Source: Phycomyces nitens (lineage: Eukaryota; Mucoromycota; Mucoromycetes; Mucorales; Phycomycetaceae). From it: a stretch of DNA of 64,000 nucleotides. The first letter of the stretch is position 1. The number at the start of each line of letters is the position of its first letter. Made by a program: the position numbers and the translations under genes. The stretch spans positions 3,685,501 to 3,749,500 of the forward strand of contig JAHRBC010000006.1 of the NCBI GenBank assembly GCA_022702545.1, written 5' to 3'. Positions 1 through 9,874 of this stretch are shown here, piece by piece. The notes below the pieces were generated by a model, which made no database searches, was not told the origin of the DNA, and saw nothing but the letters and a program-made list of their open reading frames with translations.

Positions 1-330
1 AGTAATCACAATATAACTAATGAAAACCAGCTCATTAGTATTGTTCATCTCTACTTTTAGTATAGAGATTAAGACTCTAGTCAATACTTTGTTACTTTAG
101 AAAAAACTCATGAAGGAGCACGGCATTGCAAACGATGACTTGTATATAGCAGAAATAAAGTAGCAGCCCGTACTTTGTACAACGGGCTATATACTACAAC
201 CGACATTTTCAGTTGTTAATGTAGATGACGTCCAACATCAACGACTCAATCAATACCTACCAGACGGAAATAATTCTATTTTATTGCACTGTACTACATA
301 TTCAAGAATAATTGATGCGTCACCATGAGT
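1..330 (+). pseudogene. Degenerate last exon of a Plavaka-type transposase (element K)
   Basis: This matches in order the last exon of gene 1 in B (28500-28863) and in A (2023-2371). Shared stretches include the segment encoding Val-Asn-Val-Asp-Asp before the conserved glutamines, and the ATGAARGAGCAYGG stretch near 109-124. Frameshifts and stops break every frame, so it is a dead remnant. It sits just inside the right terminus of K, which is the position this exon has in A and B. Confidence 0.6.
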
Positions 331-762
331 AGCCTCTCTATTCTATAATTCATTCTTTATAATGCCCTCTCTATACTTCTTTATATTATTATACAGACAC
401 CAAATAAAATAAAGCAGCTAATAATGTCAAAAACAAAAATTCGGTTTCAAAAAACGGTAGTTATGTTACCGTTTCGTTCACACAGGACAAAAATTATTTT
501 TCTCAAGAATGCGCAACATCTTCAACACCAAATAAAATGCTCATTTCGATAAACAACGTTACCTAAAATTTTACGAGCCCTTTCTATGGTACTACAACTA
601 CCTCATTGCCAGAGGAAAAGAGATTCCATGCGACTTTTATGAATCGGGATCGATGACATTACCTTTCAACCACAATCTGCGGAGAAAAAGCAGTCTAAAA
701 TCAGAAAAAACAGCAGTTATGTTACCGTTTCGGTAGCTGTTCCCACTCCTCTCGCCGTAGTG
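1..762 (+). mobile_element. Plavaka/CACTA-type element K, right part only
   Basis: The segment ends at 762 in GCCGTAGTG, the reverse complement of the CACTACGGC terminus that bounds elements A and B. It carries the family's subterminal GGTAG/CTACC palindromes at about 448-475 and 700-740. The stretch 400-690 matches the right end of B (28900-29220), including the same non-coding block. The left part lies outside the window, so the 3-bp target duplication cannot be checked. Confidence 0.75.
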
Positions 763-1039
763 ACATTAATTCAGGCACGACAAGAGTTGACATAGCGAAT
801 AATTGTCAGACATTATTTTGATGAATCCGTAAAATCTGAAGATGATTAACCGCAGTACTTCTTTACGCGCAGTAACATCGTCCTGAGCATTAACCGCAGT
901 ACAATGTCTCTTCTTTTATTAAAATATCATATAATAGCTACTGCGGATAATGCGCAGTATTAGTTAGAAAACTATATAAGATAACCAAAGTCATAACAAT
1001 AAAAAGGTATCTTTTATCCTCTCTTTGATTTTACGTATA
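763..1039. other. Unassigned sequence between K and solo LTR 1
   Basis: No open gene is seen. A short stretch near 785-812 resembles the first 25 bases of the 348-bp LTR and may be an LTR scrap. TTAACCGCAGTAC occurs twice (about 847 and 890), and the inverse CTACTGCGG lies near 938. This suggests a small palindromic repeat element that I cannot name. Confidence 0.4.
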
Positions 1040-1309
1040 TGTCAAGTCTTGACTGGGTGTATCTTGCTAATGCTTGACTTAGATAAGTTTTGCAATAGAT
1101 CACCACCAACTAGGACGTTTAGGATAAATAGGAATATAGAGAATTGAATCCTCTTTTATTGATACAAATCGTTGTAGTATTTATACAGATTTTATAAGTG
1201 AAACTATCTAAACTAATTACTTTTTACTCAAGACACATTGGTTATCTCTTTATGAGAGGCGATGAGAATATGTCTTGGTTTTACAAAAAGGGGAACCAAT
1301 TGGTATAAC
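1040..1309 (-). repeat. Solo LTR 1 of the 348-bp family, segment 1 of 3
   Basis: This is the reverse complement of the terminal 270 bases of the LTRs at 31871-32218 and 32532-32879. It is interrupted at 1309 by element A, whose target duplication is AAC. The remaining 29 bases are at 31842-31870 and the last 49 at 32223-32271. The parts add up to 348 bases, the same length as the two uninterrupted copies. The outer flanks are TATA at 1036-1039 and 32272-32275, a 4-bp target duplication. Confidence 0.93.
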
Positions 1310-1374
1310 CACTATGGCGGAAAGACCGGTAGCTGTGCCGAAAACGGTAGCATAACTACCGTTTTTTATGATTT

Positions 1375-2006
1375 TAGAGCACTTTATCTCCGCAGATTGT
1401 GGTTGAAAGGTAATGTCATCGATCCCGAATCATAAAAGTCGCATGGAATGTCTTTTCATCAGGCAATGAGGTAGTTGTAGTACCATAGAAAGGGCTCGTA
1501 AGTTTTTAGACAACGTTGTTTATTGAAATGAGGATTTTATTTGGTGTTAAAGATGTTGCGCATTTTTGAGAAAAATAATTTTTTGCCTGTGTGAACAAAA
1601 CGGTAGCATAACTACCATTTTTTTGAAACAATTTTTTGTTTTTGATATTATTAGCCATTTTATTTTATTTTATATGATATTAATATTTATTAGAGCACTT
1701 TATCTCTGCAGATTGTGGTTGAAAGGTAATGTCATCGATCCCGATTCATAAAAGTTGCATGGAATGTCTTTTCATCTGACAATGAGGTAGTTGTAGTACC
1801 ATAGAAAGGGCTCGTAAGTTTTTAGGCAATGTTGTTTATTGAAATGAGGATTTTATTTGGTGTTAAAGATGTTGCGCATTTTTGAGAAAAATAATTTTTG
1901 TCCTGTGTAAATGAAACGGTAACATAACTACTATTTTTTGAAACCAATTTTTTGTTTTTGACATTATTAGCCACTTTGTTTTATTTGGTATTAAATATTT
2001 GGGTGA
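1375..2006. repeat. Tandem 316-bp duplication in the left end of A
   Basis: Bases 1375-1690 are repeated at 1691-2006 with a few substitutions. Both copies include the ACTTTATCTC...GGTTGAAAGG stretch and a GGTAG/CTACC palindrome. The equivalent right end of B (28900-29225) has one copy, so this is a duplication specific to A. Confidence 0.85.
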
Positions 2007-2022
2007 CAAAATAAGAGAATGA

Positions 2023-5000
2023 TTATAGGATTGATAGGTTACCCTTGGTGATACGTAAGTTGGTATTAAAAACAAAATATGGCGCAATCACAAAAAATTG
2101 ATTGCTGTTTGGTGGGTATTGAATGAGACCAACTTGATGGATGATATCATCTATGTTGATGATGGCGAAAGTTGGTGGGGGTATATGTCCATTCAGGGTA
2201 TCAGTTCATCTCTTCTTCACAATTGGGATGGAAAAGTCATGTGCCGCTGTGGTATGCTCCTTCATGACATCAACAAATGCCAAAAAATGTGTTATGCCAT
2301 GGGTATCTTTATGTTGAAAATAAAACTCTACAGTGCCAACGAGCCAGCTTTGGATGGGTATATTGCAATGACTAGATGAAGATTTAAGAATGTGAGCAAT
2401 CTTTACTTTGTATTTTGACTAATACCAATACTTACTTTTTATATGTACAAGTAAACATGATATGATGGTTACCGCGGCTGGTCTCGTTTTTCATTTTTCG
2501 ATATATGGATGAAGAGTACACTGTAGAGTCTTTCCAAAGGCGGGAAGCAACAACAATTGATGAGTCAGCGATCTCAGTGGTATATGTGGTGGTATTTCGG
2601 GTATAATATCTGAGCAACGCATTTCTCACAATGTTGCTGTTTATGTCTTCAATAGTATCATCAATCAACTGGGTATTACGATGAAATGGTTCCCATAGCT
2701 GAGCACCACTTTCATCATTGGGTATATTTATGAAACTTGATTCGTTGTAGGTATGAGGATGAATGATGCTGGTATGGTTATGAAGATCGATGGCTGTATG
2801 GATATATCTGTGGATCGCAAATCGTTCTACGAGTAAGCTGGCATTTCGCCCGCCTTTGGACTTTGACCTAATGAGCTTGGAATAGACGCCAATAATCCTC
2901 TCCATCGATCTGGTAGAATAACTTCTTAGAGGGCCCTGGCGTCTTATTATATGGGGTATATGGATGAGATAATGCTGGACTGGTCGGAAGACACTACGAG
3001 ATAGTGTCTTTTGATGAACTTGGTATAATAGGAATGCATGCCAGTCTTTGAAATGCCTATTGAAAAAAAAGGTAATAATAAATGTTAAATAAAAGTAATG
3101 ATTCACTTTTGTTTGACATACCTCTCCATTTCGTCAATCAGGGTATATGTGAGGGACTATTGTAATGCAAGTGCGCACCCTTTTACCAAGGACAAGATGG
3201 CAATTTTTGCAGCCCTGCTTGGTAAATAGGGGATGACAACTGTGGGTATAATGTAAAGGAGGAAATCGAGCCAATCTACTGCACGAGTGCCATCGATTTC
3301 CTGGAATATATTGTCGAAGCTGCCTTGGAATGAAACGGGTATAAACTGCCTAGAGTTGGAAATGCAGTTGCCAATGGTCTCCAAGTCAGATCTGGGTATA
3401 TAAAAAGGGTAATTGTCTGCTGACTGGGTATTGTCTTCTTGGGTATAGTAAAAAATTTTGTCTTTAGATTGAGCGACAGATATAAGTTCAAAGAGGTGTT
3501 TGCCGATTCCTCTTGCAATTAAATGCAGTTCATCTAATGCAAAAAATGATGAACCTGAAAATGTTGCAAGCTCGGTAAAGAGACTTGGCTGGTATATATT
3601 TTTGATCTATTATAAATAATTATTTAGTATAAAAAGAATGATTAATTGAATATTCATATACTTACAGGGTTGCTGGTATAAAAATCTTTAACAGGTCTTA
3701 GAGGAGCAGAGCTGTTGTCAAAGTATACTCCATGCCTTCTGTTATCTGCTGGTTTTCCCTTGGTCTCGCAAATACGGCAACCAAACAGACTGCTATGTGA
3801 CCCAAGATGGGCCATGTCTGCAACTGCAGGGATGTCTCCAGACGCGAGCAGCAAGTGAACTTTCGATCGGCATATTTCAGCCCCATTGTGCTTTACAATG
3901 AGGCCATGAACTTCGAGGTCCTTTAGCTCATTTATGATGGGTATTAAAAATGAATCCAAATTGGATGGTTTTTTAGGACCAGGCAAAATGGCGAGTTGTA
4001 TGAGGTATGGGGTGGTATATCTAAGCTTTTAATTAGTATTTTGTTTGTTTAAAATATTAATTACCTTATGGATGGATCGATGTTGAAAATGATTAAATGA
4101 ATGATGGTATATGAGGCTTTGCCTTTTTTCTGGTTGACAAAACCATCGGTGTAAAGGCCCAAGGCAATGTCGTCGGGACTGGAGAACATGCCTTGTCTCA
4201 TTAGCTGCTGATAGTTCTCACCATCAAAGATATCACTTATCTCGCCGGCACGTGATTCTCTGTTGGCTCTATGGTGGAGGAGCTCTCTGGTCTCAGAATT
4301 GGCAAGCATTTTTGCCAGAACATCCCCAATGGAGAGGATCTTCATTGTTGCAATGGGGACTTTGACAATACTGTCATTCAGCTTGTACCGTTGTTCACCA
4401 CAGGCTGCACATTCAACTTGCTCATTGCCCAAGTTGTACAGCTTACAACCATTTGGGCACACATCATAGTCATGGCCCCGGATGTCAGACCTTGACTGGA
4501 GCATGTCATCAACAACATCGCCATGTCTAATCTTGGCTCCAGGTTCTAAAAGAAAATGAATAATACAATTCATGTCAGTGATTGTTAAGTAAAATAACAG
4601 TAAGTAATATCATTTACCCAATATAATCTCATCGTGATCCTGAATAAGTGTGTTTGCAAACCTAACAATATCTCTGTAGGCTGCCCTGGTTATCTTATGC
4701 TGAACGACCAAGTGAGAGAGATGGATGCTTAATAGCTCGGCTTTGGTAAATGTGTTTGGCCCAATTTGGCCATTGTTGTAGACATGCGCTCTACCCTCAG
4801 TGGTATCGAAAGTACAGCCACATTTGTACAAAAGGTTTTCATCAGCTTCCATAATGTCTATAGAAAAGGTATGTATATTATTGAGTAAAAACTTGGCTAA
4901 CAATGGACATAATTGTATTTTTATTATTACCTGAATCGCTCATGTATTCAATGTCGTTGATATCATGTTCAACAACATCTTCCATTTCAACATCTTCGGA

Positions 5001-5159
5001 AATGTGTTGAACGGTACTATTTGACACCACGATACTTCTGTGGAGCCTCTTGTGGTTTTGGAGTTGCTGGTAATTGACAGCGTCAAAACCACACTGAGTA
5101 CACACATATGCTTGTGTGGGCAATCTGTCTCTCTGCTGGGTGGAGTTGGAAGAAGACAT
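2023..5159 (-). pseudogene. Element A gene 1: Plavaka/Tnp2-type transposase, seven exons, two in-frame stops
   Basis: Exons inferred from GT-AG junctions that keep one frame are 5159-4932, 4857-4618, 4545-4065, 4020-3666, 3606-3122, 3056-2436 and 2371-2023. Exon 1 encodes a zinc finger (CTQCGF, then His-His). Exon 3 holds paired Cys motifs (CPNGC, CAACGEQ). Exon 4 carries the hallmark block PGPKKPSNLDSF, then SGDIPAVADMA and CRIC, the RNase-H-fold core of Tnp2-like transposases. A TAG at 3157-3159 and a TGA at 2206-2208 interrupt it, so it is probably inactive. Exons 4-7 are also full of the hexamer GGGTAT on the + strand. The homologous fragment in B reads through both stop positions with ordinary codons. 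Confidence 0.85.
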
Positions 5160-5479
5160 GTTGATAATAAGAGTAAATTGGTGGGTTGGGTAATGGTTTG
5201 AAGTATAAAAATACGAGAAGAATTGGATTCCAATAATCAGGTATGAAGAACACCTTTATACTCATAGAACTTTACACTAAACAGTTGTCTTGTTTTTTTT
5301 TCAATTCTCCTGGTAATGATAATAATGACGATTACAATAAAAATATTTCTCATTCAATGGTTAAAACAATTATTGTTTAATAATGACGATACTAGGTAAG
5401 AGATTATTTGACTAGTAATAGAAATAGCAGCAAAGACATTTCTTGGTCAATGACTACAAAATCAACATACCTGTCATCA
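5160..5479. promoter_or_regulatory. Divergent promoter region of A gene 1 and the small gene
   Basis: This is about 320 bp without a gene between the start of gene 1 (leftward) and the small gene (rightward). It is AT-rich with a poly-T tract at 5291-5300. The part from about 5395 onward is conserved, inverted, in element B (8056-8183), although flanking coding sequence was deleted there. No individual binding sites could be assigned. Confidence 0.4.
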
Positions 5480-5704
5480 ATGAGTGTGGCTAGTGTGGCA
5501 CGGCTAGGACAATGGCACTCCAGATTTTTAATGGTAAGATATCATAGACATTTCTTATATGAAGTTTAAACGTCATTAGAATCTGATCATTTACTAAATT
5601 AGGCACAAACGTCATTTTTATTGACAGCCTTAATTTGGATAAGACAATCTATCACTGTCATGACAGGTGCCTTGGTAATCCTAGCCATGTCTTGTAAGTC
5701 ATAA
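5480..5704 (+). CDS. Element A small gene: predicted 51-aa protein with a hydrophobic helix
   Basis: ATG at 5480 opens an 18-codon exon ending at 5533. A 69-nt intron follows, with a GTAAG donor and a branch-point-like CTAA near the TTAG acceptor. A second exon, 5603-5704, is in frame and ends in TAA (51 aa). Exon 2 encodes a hydrophobic run (FLLTALIW, then VMTGALVILA) that could be one membrane segment. It lies between divergent gene 1 and gene 2, ending about 120 bp before gene 2. The first exon survives inverted in B at 8056-8183. No family was recognised. Expression is unproven, and the frame could be accidental. Confidence 0.45.
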
Positions 5705-5822
5705 TATTATATCATATTTTCCAAGACACCGAAATAATAATAAATTTAAGTAGATATATAAATGTGCGAGCATGACATAAGGTACAATATTTATTATCCT
5801 CTTACAAATTCATCGTCAAAAT

Positions 5823-5976
5823 ATGTCTGATATGAACACTACACTCATCAACTCGGTCAGAAAAGTTGAGCACGATGTTGCTGAAATAAAGCAAATGCTG
5901 CGTACTCTTCAAGATCAGTTTAGCAAACAATTTGCTCCAATGATCAATGATGAAGAACTAAACACAATGCAACAGA
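5823..5976 (+). pseudogene. Element A gene 2, exon 1 up to the B insertion
   Basis: ATG at 5823 follows a short pyrimidine-rich leader. The segment encodes about 51 residues rich in Lys, Glu, Gln and Leu (VEHDVAEIKQMLRTLQDQF), a predicted coiled coil like the N-termini of gene 2 in the CACTG elements. Element B enters at 5977 with duplication AGA. With B and one AGA removed, the frame continues into 29277 and reaches the splice donor at about 29294, so this exon was intact before the insertion. The gene finishes at 30157. Confidence 0.85.
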
Positions 5977-5982
5977 CACTAC

Positions 5983-6160
5983 GGCAGAAAAAACGGTAGC
6001 TAACTACCATTTTGGTAGCATTACTACCGTTTTTTCCCACCAAAAAAAACAGTAGTAAAGACTCTGTATAAGGCGATTTCGGTAGCTGTTACCGTTTTTT
6101 TAGTGCGAAAAAAAAGGGTAGTTATGAGGCAGGAATAGGCACAGCTACCGTTTTTTTATC
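5983..6160. repeat. Subterminal palindromes at the left end of B
   Basis: Several copies of an inverted GGTAG...CTACC motif, flanked by A and T runs, sit within 180 bp of the terminus. Examples are the AACGGTAGCTAACTACC segment near 5992, another at 6030-6045, and one at 6081-6105. The same palindromes occur at every other end of this family in the window (about 700-740, 1330-1365, 28975-29000, 29220-29262, 31665-31830). They are probably transposase or accessory-protein binding sites. That role is inferred from En/Spm subterminal repeats. Confidence 0.75.
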
Positions 6161-6399
6161 CAACCAAAATCGTTTCTTTATATACTATAGCCTCTCTTTT
6201 ATATTACTTTATATACTAGCACCCATTCTTTTTTAACTGCCATTTATTTGAAATAATGGTTTATTTTTTATTATAATTTCGATTTATTTCAAATAATATT
6301 AAAATATATATAATAATAATATAGAAACACCAAAAGCAAATACTATTTAATATTATAAAACGTATATGGTACAAACCTTTTACTCAATCTATACACGAT

Positions 6400-6890
6400 G
6401 CCAACAACATGTTGTTATGACTTGGATGGCCTTTGGTCTTCACCGATTGCTATAAAAATATTGTGGTCAGAGAATGAAGCAATCAAATAAACCGAGCTTA
6501 TTATTTTGGATAGCATACCAGTATACGTTGTGCTTGTCAATCGGCGTGCCAAGCATCTTGTTATGGATCACTGTCATGACTTGGATAGCACCTTTGGTCT
6601 TCATTGATTGCTATAAAAATATTGTGGTCAGAGAATGAAGCAATCAAATAAACTGAATATATTGTTTTGGGTAGCATACCAGTATATATTGTGCTTGTTA
6701 ATCAGCGTGCCGAGCATCTTGTTGTGAATCACTGTCATGACTTGGAAGGCCTTTGGTCTTCATCAATTGCTATAAAGATATCGTGGTCAGAGAATGAAGC
6801 GATCAAATAAACCGAGCATATTGTTTTGGATAGCATACCAGTATATATTGTGCTTGTTAATCGGTATACCAAGCATCTCTTGAATTAATG
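6400..6890. repeat. Tandem repeat of about 160 bp, three copies (B left end)
   Basis: GACTTGGATGGC-like units begin at 6419, 6578 and 6739, a period of 159-161 bp. Each holds a conserved ATTGTGGTCAGAGAATGAAG segment. The same array is found inverted at 30935-31425 in the right end of A, so it is a family feature and not a local accident. No coding frame is kept. Confidence 0.8.
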
Positions 6891-7144
6891 CCACTATATG
6901 AAACGTACAGATGTAAATACTAGATGCAGTAGAAGGAGAATAGAGAATGCGCAATATGATTAATTAAAGAGTGTAAACATATTATAATATTCTTACCATA
7001 GAAAATATATTGCTGTAAAGTCAGCTCATAAGATTTAAAACTAATTCGAATATAATGGTAATTGGCAGAATGAGTATATCATTAAGAAAACAATATGCAT
7101 ATTCTACAGAGATTCCCAGGTGGGGAGGTGGGGAACGACAAACT

Positions 7145-7590
7145 TTAGTGTAATATAGCTGTAAAAAATTTTCACCTTTTTTTAGTGTCTGAAAAATTAT
7201 GAGATGAGTGTTTCATTCCTTGATTAAAGATAGAAGAGCTGAAGATGTGGTATACAAGATTCCAATTGGATGTTTATGTCATTGACAACCTTACATAAGG
7301 GAGGGTCATTTAGTTTTACTTCAAAAAAGTAGAGCAAAGAAAAGAAAAGAAATATAAACTAACCTTGGCGTAATACAGCTATAAAAAAATTTCATTTTTT
7401 TTGGTGCTTGAAAAAGGGCGAGATGTGTGTTTCATTCCTAGATTAAAAACAACAGAGCTGAAGATGTGGTATACAAGATGCCAATCGGGCATTTATTAAG
7501 GTGGCAATCTTACGTGATGGAGAGTTATTCGATTTTATTTCAAAGGAGAGGACCAAAGCAAAGATAAAACAGCTAAAGGAAAAGAGGAAA
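7145..7590. repeat. Two-copy direct repeat of about 220 bp (B left end)
   Basis: Two diverged copies start at about 7150 and 7370. Each has TAATA(T/C)AGCT, then a GAGCTGAAGATGTGGTATAC block. The copies are mirrored at 30240-30680 in A. The rest of 6160-7640 is AT-rich and shows no gene. Confidence 0.7.
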
Positions 7591-7649
7591 AGAAAAAGTG
7601 CGCTAAAACATATACTAAAAATATGAGAGAACCAATAAGAGCAGCCTAA

Positions 7650-8055
7650 AGAATATTAAAACTTAGTCTGTTTCTCTTAGATGAAGGCTCATTGCTCATT
7701 CCTAGTGGTGTAAACCTATATCAAACAGTAGAAATATTATATTAATATTAAATTGAGAATAGATGAGCAACAAAAAAGCTCTAACTTATAGTACATCTGT
7801 CATGATTGGGGATTCAGCCTCATCATCCGTTTGAAATACCTCATCTTCCGAAAGAAAAGAACTGCTTGCTCTTTCCTGCTATAACATAATAAAAATATTG
7901 TATTAATTATAATGTATATTCAAATGTTTGTTAATTAATAAACTTGCCTGGCTGTTCTCTGCTATTTTTCTCTTACAAGTCTGGTTTGCACTCTTAAAGG
8001 TGTCTTGAAGAAGATTCTTGGCACACCACATTCTTTTGCACTTGTAAATGTGGAG
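7650..8055 (-). pseudogene. Element B gene 2, 3' remnant
   Basis: This is the inverted counterpart of 29765-30157, the last three exons of A gene 2. It keeps a GC-AG intron and the C-terminal segment ending in Ser-Lys-Arg-Asn-Arg-Leu. The 5' part of the gene is gone. At 8055 the homology switches inside a shared CTCCA to the small-gene region of A (5515-5525). One base is missing just before the stop compared with A. Confidence 0.8.
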
Positions 8056-8183
8056 TGCTATTGTCCTAGCCGTGCCTCACTGGCCACAATCATTGATGAC
8101 AGGTACGTTGATTTTGTCATCATTGACCAAGAAGTGTCTTTGCTGCTGTTGCTATTATTAGTCAAATAATCTCTTACCTACCC
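8056..8183 (-). pseudogene. Element B remnant of the small-gene region
   Basis: This is the reverse complement of A 5395-5525 with scattered substitutions, covering the leader and most of exon 1 of the small gene. It is the only part of the central region left between the truncated gene 1 and gene 2. The reading frame no longer starts with the same ATG context, so no product is expected. Confidence 0.7.
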
Positions 8184-8487
8184 ATGGAAAAAGTAATTAG
8201 AGTATACTCCAAGCTTATCACGTCAAACTTGAAGGGCGGTAGAAATGCCAGTTTGCTTGTTGAGCGCTTTGCTGTTCATAGCTTTGTCAGTTCAGCAAAC
8301 AGCTCTCAGAATTATCCTAGTACAAGTCAGCCGTCCACATATAATGAAGCAAGTTTCTTAGATCTTCCAGATGGTGTAAGTGCTGCCCAGCTATGGGAGC
8401 CATTCAACTGACATGCCAGCTTGAATGATGATGACTTGGAAGGTGTCAGCAGCCCTGTTGTCAAGAATACTTTGGCAAAGTACTATG
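8184..8487 (+). pseudogene. Element B gene 1, remnant upstream of J
   Basis: This encodes a segment homologous to residues in exon 6 of A gene 1. Shared blocks are GGRNASLLVERFA, a TYNE...SF segment and AQLWEPF. A TGA at about 8409-8411 replaces the Arg codon seen in A. Retrotransposon J interrupts it at 8488 with duplication TATG. The continuation is at 28286. The transposase core (PGPK and DIPA blocks) is missing because of the internal deletion. Confidence 0.85.
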
Positions 8488-8990
8488 TGACACGGTGTGT
8501 CTCGTTTTGGTTCCGTTCAGACCACGAACATCCTGTAAAAGTATGACGACTTTTGCAGGATTTCTTTTAAACCCATGTGCAAGAAGTACCCTTGCGCATG
8601 GTATAACATCATCAATTATACTTAGAAGAAGTTATAATGAGATAGTATAGATTTCTTCAGTATAAAAGGCTTGATATGAAGCAATAATAAAACATCATCT
8701 CTATCTACCTTTATTTTTATTGATCAAACCCTGATTTGTATCCTTACACATTTATTTCATTGTCACTGACTTATAATCACTCTTCGCGATAATTATAAGC
8801 ATACCTCTTGTTATATTTGTCTTTTTGTATACATTCTACCCCAATTTCCTTACTGTTGGATAGACCCGAGCGTTATCACAGTACTTTATCCCTTTTTATT
8901 ATACATTTTTGCCTTCTGAACTCGTTGGCAACCCTTATTCATTTTTATATCTGACAACGTTGCACCACAAAACCAACTCAACACTTGTCA
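8488..8990 (+). repeat. Left LTR of J
   Basis: A 503-bp LTR with TGAC...GTCA ends. TATAAAAGG at about 8660-8668 is a plausible TATA box for the retroviral transcript, and AATAAAA near 8685 is a possible polyadenylation signal. It matches 27783-28285 except at three positions. Confidence 0.95.
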
Positions 8991-8991
8991 G

Positions 8992-9010
8992 TGGAGGTCG
9001 TGCCGAGGAT
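8992..9010 (+). promoter_or_regulatory. Primer-binding site of J
   Basis: TGGAGGTCGTGCCGAGGAT begins one base after the left LTR. It has the form expected of a site complementary to a tRNA 3' end, with TGG pairing with CCA. I could not assign the primer tRNA with confidence. Confidence 0.6.
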
Positions 9011-9094
9011 AATTCAATACAAACGCATAGTGTTGAGCATCCTCCATCTTATATTTCGTTATACTTCTTCCTGCATACTCTTGCTCTTTTCCCA

Positions 9095-9874
9095 ATGGTT
9101 ACCGACAAAGTCTCCAAACTCTTGGCCAAGCCCAAAACCTTCTCCGGTGCTTCCACTGAAGAACCCTTGTTGTGGCTTCGTCATATTGATTGTATCCGAC
9201 GAGCTGGAGAAATATCCGATTCCGACATCCTTTTGGTCGCCGCCACTTATTTTGAAGGAAATGCTGCCCGTTGGTGGAATCTCCAGGAATCCAGAGTCAC
9301 CACATGGGATCAGTTCGAGGTGGCCTTCAAGAAACAATTTGTCAATAGCAATCTTGAGGAGTTATGGTGGGAAGAACTCTTGTCAATCAGACAAGGACAA
9401 CACCAATCAGTTGAAGCACTGATTTTACGTCTATCCGAATTGTTTTCTTACCTTGACATTTCAGACAATAAAACTATGATTCGTTCGTTCATGCGGTCAG
9501 TCAAGAAGAGTATCGCTCTTCTCATCGAACAACGAGGTCTTCCTAAGACATGGGATGAAGTCTGTTCTCTTGCTCAAACAATGGAGAACATTGAGACCAA
9601 GTATGCCTCTCATATGGATACTATTCCTCCCTTCGTTCCTCCTCCTCCCCCACCTTCATCTGCGCCAACTAGCATTCCGGATTCTTTCTATACTACCATG
9701 ACTACCATGAGTAATCGGTTGGCGTCTATTGATGCAAGACTCCGTCCAACATCAACTCCAGCACCTCCTCGCAAACCCATCATTTGTTACAATTGTAAGG
9801 AGCCTGGACACAAGAGTCCGGATTGTCCTCATCCCAAGGTAGAAGACTCGGGAAAAGCCAACGAACGCCAGTAG
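9095..9874 (+). CDS. gag: Gag of J (capsid/nucleocapsid)
   Basis: The frame is open from 8909 inside the LTR. I place the start at ATG 9095, where the conserved capsid sequence begins after the primer-binding region (259 aa). The middle has the retrotransposon gag signature, with YFEGNAARWW at about residues 50-60 and a WDQFEVAFKKQF block after it. A proline-rich linker precedes a single zinc knuckle, CYNCKEPGHKSPDC (CX2CX4HX4C). Gag would form the cytoplasmic virus-like particle and bind the RNA. Pol overlaps its end by about 50 bases in the -1 frame, consistent with expression by -1 frameshifting. The frame is uninterrupted. Confidence 0.93.
   Translation: MVTDKVSKLLAKPKTFSGASTEEPLLWLRHIDCIRRAGEISDSDILLVAATYFEGNAARWWNLQESRVTTWDQFEVAFKKQFVNSNLEELWWEELLSIRQGQHQSVEALILRLSELFSYLDISDNKTMIRSFMRSVKKSIALLIEQRGLPKTWDEVCSLAQTMENIETKYASHMDTIPPFVPPPPPPSSAPTSIPDSFYTTMTTMSNRLASIDARLRPTSTPAPPRKPIICYNCKEPGHKSPDCPHPKVEDSGKANERQ

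Noticed and set aside
2098..2379. Plus-strand frame of 93 aa
   Set aside because: Antisense to the last exon of A gene 1, whose minus-strand translation matches the last exon of B.
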